From assembly GCA_020226215.1 (NCBI GenBank), contig CM035232.1, positions 76,750,130 to 76,814,129 on the forward strand: 64,000 nt of DNA, written 5' to 3'. Shown piece by piece: positions 46,507 to 60,489 of the stretch. This stretch comes from Sindora glabra. Its lineage: Eukaryota; Streptophyta; Magnoliopsida; Fabales; Fabaceae. Every line of letters begins with the position of its first letter. Within the stretch, counting starts at the first letter, position 1. Below the pieces are notes generated by a model. The model had not been told where the DNA came from. It searched no databases and saw only the letters and a program-made list of their open reading frames with translations. A program made the translations under genes and the position numbers.

Positions 46507-49500
46507 TATTTGTATAGTGTGTTTATATCACATCATAATTTTTGCCATATAAAATGGCTATCATATCATATCACATTGCATTTCATAATGCTCATGTATG
46601 CATTCATGCATAATTAAATTCAATATCATATTTCATGGTCTATATTCACATGTATGTATAGAATACAAAAACTTGTGTGCACATTTATCATGAGTTAGAT
46701 GTCACATCTGATTCACATGCTCATTACTTATGTAGTATCTCATAGAATATGGAAATTCCTTAATGCATTGCATGTATACATATTTTCCATATTAATACAC
46801 AATTTATCATGATCATTGCAAATCATCATTATTCAACATTATCACTATTTCATATATGATTCATACAAGATATTATAAGTAACTAAGTTTTGATTTTTCC
46901 CATCACATGTTCAAATGTATACTCATCTTGATTTTCAACCTTATTATATAAGTATATCCATATATGTACACATTGGTATATAAAAAAATTGCTTGAGCAT
47001 ATACTATTTTACTTTGTTCCACTTACATACTACTTTATTTATTCTTTATCATATGCATATGTATATATACATATATATCCTTGTAATTACATACACAACT
47101 ATGTATGTTCCCACACCATTACCCTTATATTAATATTAATAGTCTTATACGTATAATTGACCTCATTCTTATTTATCATATTTTCAATTACATTGGTATA
47201 TCTATTCATTTTTATATTAATATTCATGATCTCATATGTAGATTTATTCTTCACCTTTGCCTTATTAACCATAATCACATGCTTATATTTGTTCTTATCT
47301 TTTTCATAAAAAAATAGTTATGTATGCATATATTAATTTCATTAAATAACTATGTAAAAAAATGTGTGTGTATGTGTGTGTGTATTTCTATAACCCAAAT
47401 ATATAAGCATATAATCTTTTCATAAAAATAGTCTTATACATGAATAGTCACATATGTGAATATATTATTTACTAACCAACTATGTAAGCAAATAATAATT
47501 TATGGAAATAAAAACATTAATATATGTGTATATTATTTTCATAAACTCAAACATGTATGTAAATGATATTTTATTTTAATAAAAATAATAATATATATGT
47601 ATATTATTTTCATAAAATCAATCCCATAAGCATATAATCAATTATATTAATAAAAATAGTAATGTATGTATTCTCAATTTATTACTTATTTTCATTTAGA
47701 TAACTCCATACATACATACACTTGTACTCCAATTTTTTTTATCTATTCATTTACCTTTCCCACATGTTTATAATCATTATAATTCTCCACTCTATAATCA
47801 TGATTAACCTTATTTATAAATTAAATTCGTTTGATTTTTCAAAAAAAATAGCATATTTTTTAATTTCCCTTGTTAGTATTATTTTAAACTAATTAGAATA
47901 AATTTAAAATACAATTAAAAGGGAATGAGGAAGGTACCTGAACCATCTTTACCATATTTTCCTAATTTGTTCTTTGTTTCCAAATCATAATTTAATAGGG
48001 AATCCTATAGTATTATCACATTAAGACTCCTAAACCTTCATTCTCCTATATTTGTATGTTTGTTATGGCGCAAGTTTAAAATTAAAAGCCAAATCAATGA
48101 GAGATGGGGGGTTTAGTAGCCTTCCCTCCCTAATTTATTGACCTTTCATTACTACAAATTAACATCTCAAGAATTATCTTATAAATTCTTCCATATATGA
48201 CCCTTTTAAAATCATTATTTCTTATATATATTTTTCCCAAGCATTCCATTAAGCTTTCGAATCATGAAATGGTTAAAATTAACTATTATTTTTATCAAAT
48301 TTCCTTAACATTTCAAATGTGATGAATAAATCTCATATTCCACAATTCTTCTCTTTTACCTATAATCATGCATGATAAGATTCTCCAAGGGTTTTCCATA
48401 TTTTCATCATGAATCAATTATTCTTTTCTCATATTATGTTTTTGCTTATATCACCTGGAATATACATCTCTATTTAATCATACTTTACTAATTCAAAAAC
48501 ATGTAAGCATCCTTGTTTATTTCCTTAAACCATTAAACATCACCTTTCATGTGCATAAAAGGGAAAACTAAAATATGTAGGATGCTTTAAAGGGATAACC
48601 ACTCACCTTTGGGTTCTTGGCTTGAAGGTAGGAAAATTTAAACCACAAGAACAAAACCATAGTTATTGACCTATTCCTCTAATTGAGCTTTAAAACAATA
48701 TGTAGTAGAGGAATTCTTACCTTAGTATTAACTAAATTCTTTTTCTCTACCCTACAAGGTTTGGTTTAATGTAAGGAAAGGAGAGAAGAATTTCTTTATG
48801 TGTGTGTGAAGTGAGGTTGGTGCAAATGAAAGGGATTTTGGGTGGGACTTCTTTTTCTGTTTGTTTACATTTTGTTAATGTGGAGTAATCATCATCCTAT
48901 CCTCCTCCCATTGGCCATCTCTTTGATTCCCTTCAAATCTATTAGCTATTACCCACATACCCATCATAAACTTATTCCCTTTACTCTCTTGCTTTATCAT
49001 TATCTTTGATATAGGTGATCATGACATCTACATGGCTTCTCTTTCAAGCATGATTCATTTATTAAGTGGAAGTGGTCCTATTTGTCTTCTTTCCATAACT
49101 ACAAACTACTCATCAATTGAACCCTCCATTAAAGAGTTATACTTAAATTATTATGGCTTGGTCACTGAAATTTTGTTAGGAATTTTCTAATATTAAAAAA
49201 TTTGATAAAAATGGGCTAGGTGATAAATTACAAAATTTATGTGGGTGGCATCTTGGATGTTTTCTTTCCTTACATTTTTACAATTCACCAATTGGACACT
49301 TCATCCTTAAGTTATAGTTAAAATACTACTATGTGCACAAAAATTCTGCTAACACATAACTCACCTTCAAATTTCACTAATATATTATTTAATTCTTGTC
49401 AACTTAATTTCTTTTGCTACTTTTGTTCCTATGCTTCATCTTCCAAAATATAGTTCTCATATTTTTTTACTCTACCTCCTATAATTTTTGTAGAGAATTT

Positions 49501-49726
49501 TTTAGATAATCTTTATTCTTAACCTTTTTTATTCTCAATAATCCAATATCTTATGAAACTTTTTGCAACCAAAATTTCTTAATTTATTTTATTTAAACCT
49601 AATTCATAACTTTGTATCATTCCCCTACTTGTCCCTATATGCTTTATCATTTATAGAATTATAACCTCTAATATACCATAATTAGTGCCTCGTCTCCATA
49701 AATAAATTTTAGGTTGTTACAAGCAC

Positions 49727-51550
49727 TCATATAAAAAATATAATCCCTAAACACTTTAAGCATATAAATATTAATGATGGAGAATATGACTTACCTCTAA
49801 CTTGGAGATGAATATATTAACTTAACATTTTATTGATAATAGGTAAATATTTTGTAGTCATTTGGTACTATGGCATTATATCACTTGGTTATATGTCTTG
49901 AACTTTGAATATATTTGATTAAAGGAGCTTTTAAAAGTTCTTTTTCAATGGTAACTAGTTTACATTTTACAACATATAATCACAAAGTTTATTATAACAT
50001 TTAAATTTCACTTTTCCTATTATCATATATTTTCATAGCAATTCATGGGCATTTAAGTTCATCCACTATGGAGTATACAAATACAAGCTTTAGCATAAAC
50101 CACATTTTCCCTTATATAGGTGCCATCAAATCCTAGTTTGTTCACAACTTTCACAATCTTATGTCATGTCTCCATAAGGATATATGTACACATTAGGTGA
50201 CATTAATAAAATTCAAACACTATTGTCATGCTTTCATTCATCCGTAGATTTCAATACATATAAAAATTATTAATATAGGCAATTTCATTTTATTGATTTA
50301 CTTAAGCTTATTTCCCTAGTATAATTTATCTTGAGAAATAAGTAGTGCAAAATACTTATTAAAATCAAATTCAATTCTTAATTACAAAAGAACAAAATCC
50401 CATAAAGTCATTACTTTAAATAACCATATGTAATTTAACCTCTCAAAATTATTTTTCCTAGTATGTTCTTAGATCACAATATTCTCACAATAATTTTATA
50501 TTAATATGGATTTCACCTTTAAATGTTACAATATAAATGTATGGATAAGCAGGCAATATACAATTATAATAATTGCTAATCCATAATAAAATTATTAGTT
50601 CCTACTATAGGTATGTAGTTCCTAATGTTACATAAAATTCAATGACTATGATTCTTTCCTATTAAGTTTTGGGTTTAATGCAAAGTATATAATACTAGCT
50701 TTAATTGGCATCTAGTTAGTTCTACCATTATAGTTTACTTTGGTGGAATGATTTTGTCTTATTTAAATACACTAGAGTCCTAAGCTAGATAAATATTTGT
50801 GACACTCAGTACTGAATCTACTATGACAAGAATTCATAGGTTACTTAGCAATATCTTATGCTATCCCTTATCAATTTTGACACCCTATCAAGTTCCAACA
50901 CAAATTACTTAATTCTTTTTCTCCATGCAATTTTATTACAAATTTATATAAACTGGTTATTTGAATAATTGTTACTTCCTTACTCAATAGGCTTCTTATC
51001 ACACTACTTATCCATTTAAGCAAAATAGTTAGATTATCTCTAATTTAACTTTTCCAAGTCCCTTATGATTGATTATTTCTTTTTTTTATGTCATTTTTTT
51101 GTTGAACTCTCTTGTATCTTTGACATGAAACTCCTCTATTCCTATATTATTAATGTGTAATATTTTATCAATACTATTTCCTCTTATTTCATGCCTTTTA
51201 GTGGTTATATATGCTTAATTTTTTAAAATTGACCTTGTTATGTAATTTGGGGTTAGTTTTGTAGTAATTTGAAACTATTTAGTTAATGTTAAATTTTTAC
51301 TCTATTTTAGATTTTTGGCTATATCAAGAGTTTTGAATATCAGATTTGGTTGATTTTTATATCCTTGAAAACCTTGAAAAAAACCTCTATAACTTTTATA
51401 TTTGCTTAAAGCCTAATTTGGATATTTGGAAGGTTTAATTTAGCCAAGAAATTAAAGCTCTATTTCTATCTTAGCTAAGCTAATTTTATTTTTTAGGTTA
51501 AATATATAGCTATAGAAGTCCAATTTATGTGAAACTGGTGCCTAAAGCTT
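49727..51550. other. AT-rich region without recognisable genes
   Basis: It continues the sequence interrupted by F5 (left flank 45235-45442). No protein similarity, RNA gene or clear repeat edge seen. Probably old LTR sequence. Confidence 0.4.
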
Positions 51551-51559
51551 CCTAAGATT

Positions 51560-52700
51560 GGCCCTACAACTTTTATGTCTATGGTTTATTGAAGCTGCAT
51601 AGTTTTCAGACCTACAAAATTTCACTATTGTAATTTTTGGAGTGCATTATTTTGTAAAATAGGTTCTGTGCTTCTAAAAATAGCAAGGCTTTATTCATTG
51701 TAACCATAAGAGGCATAAGATTCAACTCCATTAAGCTTTATAGGTATCAAGTAAGATATAGGGGCAAGAACACAACACACTGGAACACACTACACAATTC
51801 AATAAAGATAATTTTTCTCTTTTCTTCAAGCTTTTCGTTCTTCAGCCATGAAGGGCTAAACTTTTAGTTGATTCAAGCATTTTAAGGCTTATCTCTATTG
51901 GATTGTGAAATCCTAATTTGTATTGTTAACTTCTTCTAATTGATTTTCCTCTTTCTCTCATTGTTTATGATAATTACTTGAAATTATATATGTTGAATGT
52001 TAATTTGATATAATTGGTGTTTAACCTTATAATTTCTAATCTTTATCTATTTTTGTGTTAAATTATGTTGGTTAATCATGATTTTTTACATAGGGATAGA
52101 GGATTGAGAGATTGAATTAGAGATGGATTAATCCCTCAATTTAATTAAATTTTATTTTTAAATTAATTTTGATTTGACTCTATACAAATTATAGCAGTTG
52201 CTTAATTTTACTAATCTTAATTAATCAAATCCTTGATAGTTATCTAGTATAGGATTCATGAATTATTGTAGAGGTTCCAAATAATTCAAAGTTGAAAATT
52301 AATTGGAATAGTCAAATATTTTGTGATCTATAATTAATCCATATTAAGTGCTGTTAAATCGTTGGATTGACTACTTTCCGATATTAATTTTCTTTTTGAC
52401 TCTTTTGCTTCTACATTTTGTTTTCTTTAATATATTTATTTTAATTTTGAAACAAGACCCCCCAAATTTGGTTCTATGTTAATTCTATTCTATATTATAC
52501 TTTGTTTGAATTTTTTTTGCATTCTATTTGAATTTCTATTTCACTTCTACTTGAATTCATTCCTTCTATTTTTAATGCATAAAAAGCTTAACAATTATGT
52601 AATCATCATTAGTAAATTATTAAGAAAGGATACATTAAGGGATCATTAGGGCTATGACCTAGTTTGTCACTCTATATTGCATAATTTTTAGCAAACCAGT
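51560..52700 (+). repeat. Dispersed repeat R7, copy 2
   Basis: From about 52060 it matches the reverse complement of 29340-29985. The upstream part (AGCCATGAAGGGCTAAAC near 51845) resembles the transcribed part of Tat/Athila-type LTRs. Ends unresolved. Non-coding. Confidence 0.5.
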
Positions 52701-54760
52701 TATAATTATTTTGGAGTGTTACAATGCATTCATTAATTATCTACTTGAAAATTACTTTATAACTTTCCCCTCAATTTTCACATACATTTTCCAGAAATGG
52801 AGAATCCTTATTGCCTCACAAAAGTGTCTCTCAATTAGTATATCAATTCAAAATAAATTACTTAAATCTTTGTACCATATGAGTATAACTTCTAATGTAA
52901 TGTAGCATTTAAGAACTAAACAAGTATGTCTTAGTAATGATATCTATCTAATAGTTCAAATTTCAAATTCTACAATATGAATACTCCTAGCTTGTACTTA
53001 TTTACAAAGCCATATATGGTCCATCATTTTAATTTTAAATTAGTAACCTAAAGCTTTAGGTTTAATTCATCATGAATAAATCAAATTACATAGGAGAGGT
53101 TCATACCAAATAAAGCGATAAAAAACCTAAAGGTCAATAGATACAAAATGGATGGAATCAAACATTTCAAATGCCATCAAGCAATATAAAGTAATTCTAA
53201 GCAAAGGATAATTGCTTTTCCTATTAACTTTTATAGGGATGTCATACATGTTTATTGTAAATGTAAAATCTATTATTCATCATAAATAACAACTTTTTCA
53301 TTGTATATATGTTTATATACAAATATGAAAATAGATAAAATGAAAGAATATATCTTCTTAATATATTGTCTCTTTTCTCATTTTTGTTTCATTTATATTC
53401 AATTTATTACTATTTTGTTTAATTTTATAATAAGAAAAAAATAAATTTTTTATTAAAAAATTATTCATCTATTATGATGTCATTTTTTTATGTAACTAAT
53501 GTTGAACATCACTTAATAGGATGACATCATTATATTAAATATCATAGTGGTTATTTAAAACCAATGTATGATATAAACTTTAGATATTGGTTGTTATATT
53601 GTAATTGACATTGAATATTATGCCATGAATATGAATTGAATATGAAAAGGATAAAATATGGCATGTGTTGAAAATAAAAGGAGCAAAGCGTAAAACCATT
53701 TACAAATTTCACCCCCAAAACTTTTTCAACCTTAAAATGATTCTTTGTAGGTATGCTCTTCTTCTAACTTTAATGTCATTCTCTTTGATTTTATGTTTTA
53801 GCTCATTAGTTCTTTTGCAGGACTAAATCTGAATTAGCTTGTAATTAAATATGTAAGGTTTGACACTCACTGAAAAGTGTAAAATATAAATGTGAGTATG
53901 TTTTTTCCCTTGTGTTTATTCTTGCAATTTAGTTTTTTTTTCTTCAATATTATTTTGTTACCTATTATTTTGATGTAACTTTTATAGGTTTGCATGGGTA
54001 ATAAATTTGATCTCATTCATCTTTTTTTGGTATTTTTTCATAATATCTACTATTTATTTATATGTAAATGTTAATACATCATTTTTTTCATGAATGCTCA
54101 TTTCATTTGTAGGTTTGTATTCAAAAAGCTTTTTAGGGACTATAAACATCACATATTGAGATTTGGGTATCATGATAGATTTTGTAAAGAATCTATCTCT
54201 GATTATGATATTTTATACAAACTTTCACCATTTATAATCTTTTACTATTCATTTTATTCTTTTAAGTTATTTAAATTATGATTCTCTAGAGTAATCAATG
54301 TTTATTTTCTATATCTAGTTAGGAATACATTGAAAATAGAGAGGATAAAGGAGTGAGAAGTATAGGGATGGGGTTTAATGTTTGCAATGAGGGAGTAAGG
54401 AATAGGGATCTAAGGTATAGGGATGGGATTAGTGTTTTAGATGAGGGAGCAATGAACTGAGGGTTAAAGTTTGCATGGGTAAGGCAATCTCATAGACAAT
54501 GTTTGTTGTTTAAATGAATTGATGTGTTATTATAGCTATTAAACATTGATCATTACAAAGTAAATAATATTTAATGTTTTTTTTAACATCATAGATGTCA
54601 ATGTTTCCAAAATAAAAATTGATGTTATTATTATATTCTATGATAATTTAGAAATTGACATTGAAACTATATATACTATGATGCTTGATAAAACATTGAT
54701 CATTCTTTTACGTGTAATCCTTTAAATATTTAATGTCTATTAGCTATTTTATAGTAGTGA
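52701..54760. mobile_element. Possible CACTA transposon remnant (right end)
   Basis: The right end reads TATTTTATAGTAGTG, i.e. CACTACTATAAAATA on the other strand, a CACTA-type terminus. Sub-terminal copies of AATGTCAAT/ATTGACATT-like motifs lie around 53505-53640 and 54590-54690. No matching left CACTA terminus was found and no transposase is recognisable, so this is tentative. The L solo LTR at 54761 is inserted right at the end. Confidence 0.35.
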
Positions 54761-55729
54761 TGTTAGTGTATGTCCTAGGAGTCAATCATAAAGATGATTG
54801 TAATAATGCACATGTATTATATTTTATTTCAGGTAATGTAATTATTATATTTAATTTTTAATTTTTTATATCTACGTAATTTATAACTTAATATAATAAT
54901 TATCCCTAGAATAGTTTTACTATTTCTAAAATGGCCTTAGTCAAGTATTATTGCAAAAAAGATAGTAATAATACATCAAGACGAGCATGTATAATGACTG
55001 ATGATTATGAATTATGGATATATGATATCAAGTCAATACATGAGTATATTGTTAGTGAACAGATGTACTGGATTGGCCTGCAATGAGAAAACTACATGGA
55101 TTGTCATATGTCATTAGTTATTCTTATGTGATCATAATGCATGTAGTTCTTTGACCTGAAGTTACTACGATTCCTTACATGAGGAATCACACACTTTAAT
55201 GTCATTCTATATCACTTTTAATTGGGATGTATTGTAGGATGTTGATTAGGTGTGTGATGAATCATGCAGAAGGATGTGAGTGATGTAGATGGAAATTTTG
55301 TTCCTATTGCATAGTAGGAGAGATATCCTTAGGCCTCCTGATTGTGTGAGATTAAGAAATGCATGGCTATGCTCAAATGGATTAATATGAGATATTGATC
55401 ATTTATTTAAGTTAGTTTACTTAGTATTAAGAAACATAAATTGAACATTAATGAAGATGACGCATTTCATGCCTTTAGTTTGATTTAGATATCGTTACAA
55501 AAGTGATTATGTTACAAGTGTTGCTTACACATTAAGTGAATATTGAGTCATAGATATTTTTACTACTTAGGTGGTAGTGATTTATTGCTAGATACAGTTC
55601 ACTATCTATGATCCACAAGTTGGCTATTATCAATATAGTAAGAACCTAAAGGGTTACACAAAATGAGTAGGAATGAGACAATGGGCTTTAGTTAAACTAA
55701 ATTTTAATTAATTGGATTTATTTTTTTGC

Positions 55730-55752
55730 ATATATATATATATATATATATT
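55730..55752. repeat. (AT)n microsatellite
   Basis: About 11 AT units in L solo LTR copy 4, at the same relative place as the run at 22689-22725. Confidence 0.9.
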
Positions 55753-56113
55753 ATTAAAATAATAATATATTTTCACATAATACATATGGTATATTATGTG
55801 ATATTATTTGATATTAAAGTAATATCAGATAATTATATTATTAGATATTCAAAAATTATATTATGAGATAATATTATTTTCTAATATAAGATAACTATAT
55901 GCCATTTTAATATTAGATTATTATATTATAAAATAATATTATTATAATATAAGATAAATTAATATTAGATTATTATAATATAAGATAATTAATAGATAAG
56001 TCTTATCTCTCCTCACTCTCTTCATGATAAGGATAAGGTGATAGTTATTAAGTGAGATTAGGATTTTGGAAGTATTATCGTAGTAGGACTAGGAATGTGA
56101 TATGTCTTAGTTC

Positions 56114-56121
56114 TATAAAAG
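56114..56121 (+). promoter_or_regulatory. TATA box of L solo LTR copy 4
   Basis: TATAAAAG within TTCTATAAAAGGAAC; conserved with copies 1 and 3. Confidence 0.65.
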
Positions 56122-56472
56122 GAACTTGAAGATAACACTTTAACGATATACATTAGCTGCCATTAAACCCTAAATCACTCAAGAAAACATACTAATCCTA
56201 ATCCTATGAGAGAGGTGTATCCTAGTAGATTCGTGGAGGGTGAGAAGTCATTATTCACTCCGTGTGGATACCATAGAAACGTTATACCTTTTAGCTGACA
56301 TTTAATTTATGATTCATCTCGATCCCTCAAAGTTTTGTTCAGAAAGAATGTGAGCACACAAAAAGGTAAAACCCTAATATTAATTTATGCCCTTTTGTAT
56401 GGATCCTTGGTAGGATTTGGATCAAAAATTTTAATTTTCATTGCGTATGCTGATTTGAAATCTAACAAGTGA

Positions 56473-57572
56473 TTGTCAACCATTTAATAATATGTAACCC
56501 GTCCTTATTTTTGTATTGTTAATTTATTTCTCAAAATTTATGTAGCATGCTTTTCTGTAGGAATAATAATGATCCATGCCACATTATATGGTTTTAAATA
56601 ATCCATACCACCTAATATCGTCTCAAGTAATCCATGCAACCTCATATGTTTCAAATAATAATCAAATCACTAGCTTTTCTCTCATACAACTAATGTATCA
56701 AAATATACATCATAACTCAACTGAGACATTTTATATGTATCACAACCTTAACTTGGCTGTGGTTGGCATGGACCCTATTCTACTAATTTCCAATAACCTC
56801 TCCTAATCACACTTAATTTATTATAGTGCATTGAATGGAATATATCATTAGTAATGAGATTGGCATTGATGAATTAATAACAACATTATATAATATCCAA
56901 ATCCCTTTTAAGTAATTTTTATAAATTTTAAAGTTTAAAGGCACATAATTTAATTAATTTATTTATTTTGAAATTTATTTTCTACACTAGTAATTACTGA
57001 AAATGAAATAAATATTTGAATATTAAATTAACTAATCACTATTCATCATACATCATGGTAAAATATGGATATTTAGATTTTCATTAAATAATATTATTAT
57101 AATTTTATTTAATTAATGTATTATTCAAACTTTCCCTTGAATGATTTGTATGACATTTATTGTACCAAACTACAAATATTTAGAATTTAAGAGTGAAAGG
57201 TTTATAGATTATTTGTACAAACTTTAGTAAATGACTTTACTCAAATTTATGAAATTTCTAGAACATTCATTTTGTTAAATCCTTTTTAAAATGTAGTAAT
57301 TTAGACTTCTATCATAAGGGAAAAAAATTAGAGTGACTTGTATACTTTTGTTTAAAATGAAATTTGCATAAGCAAAGGATAAATTTTGATGAATAAATAT
57401 GAAAGAGATATTATTAAAATTAAAAATTTAATAATTTGGTTAGCTATGGAATGAGAATCTTAGGAGAAATAGATAAGGAAAAGTTAATAGAATAAAAAGG
57501 TTTGAGGTTTTAAGTCATTAGAAACTATTATATAAGTATGGAGGAGATTTAGAAAATATTTTCAAAAATGAG
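56473..57572. other. AT-rich spacer, no gene seen
   Basis: Only short chance ORFs. It continues the sequence interrupted by the L solo LTR. No repeat family recognised. Confidence 0.4.
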
Positions 57573-59520
57573 TGTTACACCATCTTCAAAAATTAGAAAA
57601 TTTGAAATCTGATTATATGTTAAAAAAAAGGAATAACCAATTGATTTTAATAAGATAATTACAAGAAAAATTTTTTGTGTGAAATGGACAAATTATGGTG
57701 AAAAAATTTAGACAAGAGATTAGGTAAATGAAAATAAATGGCCAAATGGGCTAGAAATGAGAAATTTAAAAGAATTAATTGAGAGAAAGTGTATTGAGTA
57801 AAAGAATTAAAGATTTTAAGTATATAAGAGAGAGTATGAATGTAAAAGGAAAATGTGGATAGCAGAAAGCTTGATAAAATATGACAATATGAAAATGGTT
57901 AAGAGCAAGAAAGATTTATGAGGCAATCAATGTTAGAAAGAAAGGTAATAATTAACTACAATCTTTTGAATTACAATTTGGATTAGTATAATTGACCATA
58001 TAATTAACTATAGCTAAAGATAGATAAGTGATGAGTAAAAGATATAACTTATTTTTTCCTTAAAATGCCCTTAGTATTATAAACTTAAACTTTATCCCAC
58101 AATGATACTATTCCTGATTATATCCTCTAACCTCATCCTCCTTTCTTAACTCTATCATCTTCTTTTTTTTCTTCCTTCAAGATCTTCTTTAATCAAGCAA
58201 GTTGGTAGCAATTTGTTGCCAAACTCTTCATACAAATGTGATAAGGCTTTCATAGCAACTAGATTTTCATGGTTTTCCCAGAATTTAGGGAGAATCAAGT
58301 ATATAACTCAAGAAGGGAAAAAATTAAACCTTAACTTGTAACCTTTGCAATTTTAGTTAATTAGGGTTAAGAGGCACAAATCTGGCCTTCCAAAACCTTC
58401 TTTATGATAGGTGAGTGAGTATCCAAACTCAAATTTAAGAATTTGATTAGGTTTTGTTTAAGTTATGTTTGAGTTCTAGTTTTTGATGGGTTTATGAGAT
58501 ATGCTATGGTTTATGGTGATCTCTAATATTTATATAATATTTAATGATGGAAATAGCTTTAATGATAATTTAATAAGGTGTATTCATGACTTAGCATGGA
58601 TTGGATGGATTATAAGTAAGCTTGGATAAATCTAAGGGTAGATAAACAATGATTTGGCAACAAATTTACAAATTTTGATGCAATAATTAACTATATAGCT
58701 GGCTATATAGCCTCTAGAACTTCAAATTAACTATGTATTTTTTTACTATGGAGGTTCTAAATGGCCTCTGGAACATTATGGTCAACTATATTAGGGTATA
58801 TTTATTGCATTGCCTTTGAGGGGTTATAACATCTTTGTCTTAGACTCATTTTTGGTAAACCACTTGTCATTAGAAAAGTAACTAGGTCTACTTTCTAATG
58901 GAACTGATTTCACATTAATATCTTAAGTGTATTTTGAGATATCACCTAAATAGTGGATAAAGGTAAGAAATTCTTGATTATGAAAAATTAAAATTTTGAA
59001 TTAACTTATAAAGGTCATAACTCTTTCATATCTTAACCATTTTAAGTAAATAACCTATTAGTGGAAACCTAATTGAGTTTATTCTCATATCAAATGAGTT
59101 TCATGGACAAGAAACTTGTAATTTTTTATTTATTAATAAAATATCATTCAAAGGGCAAAACTAGAATGTTTAAAAGAGTTTATTTCATTACCTTGAACTA
59201 ATATAATGGCTAATAAATCAATTAAGAACTTTAAAATAACCTTAGGGTGTCATAGAACCCTTTATAATCAATTATTAGCTTATTTCATTGTGATATCACA
59301 TGTTTTGAGGGATCAAATAGTATTTCACTTTCTTATTTATGGAGGTTAAGAGTGAATAACATTAAATGAGGATAATGGAGAGTAAAATGAGCAAGTAGAG
59401 TGTGTTTAGACTGATAAATGAAAAGAAGTCACATAATCATATTCTAATGAGTCATGAAACCTTGAAGGTTAGGTTCTAGGTTTTGTTTAAATGGGTAAGC
59501 CACCTTTGGTCTTACTCATG
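57573..59520 (+). mobile_element. LTR-like repeat F4, copy 3 (diverged)
   Basis: Starts TGTTACACCATC, like the minus-strand start of copy 2 (TGTTACACAATG). It shows the same order of landmarks: a donor-like AGGTGAGTGAG near 58411 and a spaced-palindrome zone at 58680-58800 (AACTATATAGCTGGCTATAT). The 3' end is unclear. Non-coding. Confidence 0.5.
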
Positions 59521-59528
59521 TACTTGAA

Positions 59529-59558
59529 CATACATACATACATACATACATACATACA

Positions 59559-59594
<36 letters not shown>

Positions 59595-59603
59595 TATATA
59601 TAT
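59529..59603. repeat. (CATA)n(TA)n microsatellite
   Basis: About 15 CATA units followed by TA units. The reverse strand reads as a CMYV peptide repeat, which is not a gene. Confidence 0.97.
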
Positions 59604-59609
59604 TTCTGT

Positions 59610-60449
59610 TTGTGCAAGAAAGGAGACTTGACATACTATAATCCCACCACACTAAGTGGATTGGAAGAAACCTAATTTTACGGTAAAGAATAACTTCCAA
59701 ATTAGGAAGTGTTTTATAGTCAAATTAATTATTATTTTTTTAATTTTTAATATTTAATTCCTTTAATTTTATTTTCTATTAGGTAGTTATATTTTAATGA
59801 ATGATTTTTTTATTTAATTATTTTTATTTTCTCTAATTTGATTGGTATTTAATTAGTAGAAAGTTATTTTTCGATTGAAGTGGTAAAAATTTACTATTTA
59901 GTCATATTGTTTTAAAATTGATAGAAATTTTATCCAATTTTTTTGGAAAATAAAAAGTGGACACTACAAATCGTAATCCCTTTTATATAATAGTATTGAT
60001 AATAGAAAATAAAATATTGCTTTTAATATTAATTATTTTTATATTTAATTTTATATTTTAGTTTCCTCTTAAATTACTTCAAAGAATATAATTTGTACTA
60101 TAAAATCATAAAAATTATATAAAGTATGTTTCACATTCTAATTTTTCATTTTACATAAATCATATTCCTATTATTGATTTAAAGTTATATAAATATTCTT
60201 TAATTTATGTAATTATTTTTGGTATTTTATAAAAGCAATAAAGAAATAAAAGTTAAATAAAAAGGTAGCTATGATGCATAAAAAAAGGGGTGAGAATCTA
60301 TTTTTCCAATAGAGATATTGAAATGGGCTAGCCCATGGACTTTGAAAGACTTGAGCCTTCATTTTTATGATTATAAAAAATGTAGGCAACAACTAGCGTG
60401 GCTGATGAAACCTATGGCTCACACAAACTTGCTTGGGGACAAGTGAAAT

Positions 60450-60489
<40 letters not shown>

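Larger units (their letters stand above)
45443..49721 (-). mobile_element. Solo LTR F5, 4.3 kb
   Basis: Plus-strand edges are TGTAATACCCCG (45443) and GGTTGTTACA (49721), with perfect 5-bp duplications AGCAC (45438-45442 and 49722-49726). At 4279 bp it is very long for a solo LTR. Minus orientation is suggested by TGTAACAACC at its start, the GGATCGGGGTATTACA end and a donor-like AAAG/GTGAGTGG on the minus strand near 48605. It contains a 49-bp tandem repeat and long TATG/TATA-rich stretches (46480-47680). No credible coding sequence. Confidence 0.9.
54761..56467 (+). mobile_element. Solo LTR, family L (copy 4), opposite orientation
   Basis: This 1707-bp unit starts TGTTAGTGTATG and ends AAATCTAACA, between perfect 5-bp duplications AGTGA (54756-54760 and 56468-56472). 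It is the reverse complement of the L copies at 15-1669 and 22053-23725. TATAAAAG at 56114-56121, about 345 bp before the end, gives plus orientation. Confidence 0.93.

Noticed and set aside
47105..47317. Isoleucine-rich ORFs that look like membrane proteins
   Set aside because: Low-complexity AT-rich LTR F5 sequence with no start context, family match or conservation.
54090..54281. 63-residue ORF considered as a CACTA gene remnant
   Set aside because: Too short, no recognisable transposase motif.
59512..59700. ORF with CMYVCMYV repeats
   Set aside because: Translation of the (CATA)n microsatellite.
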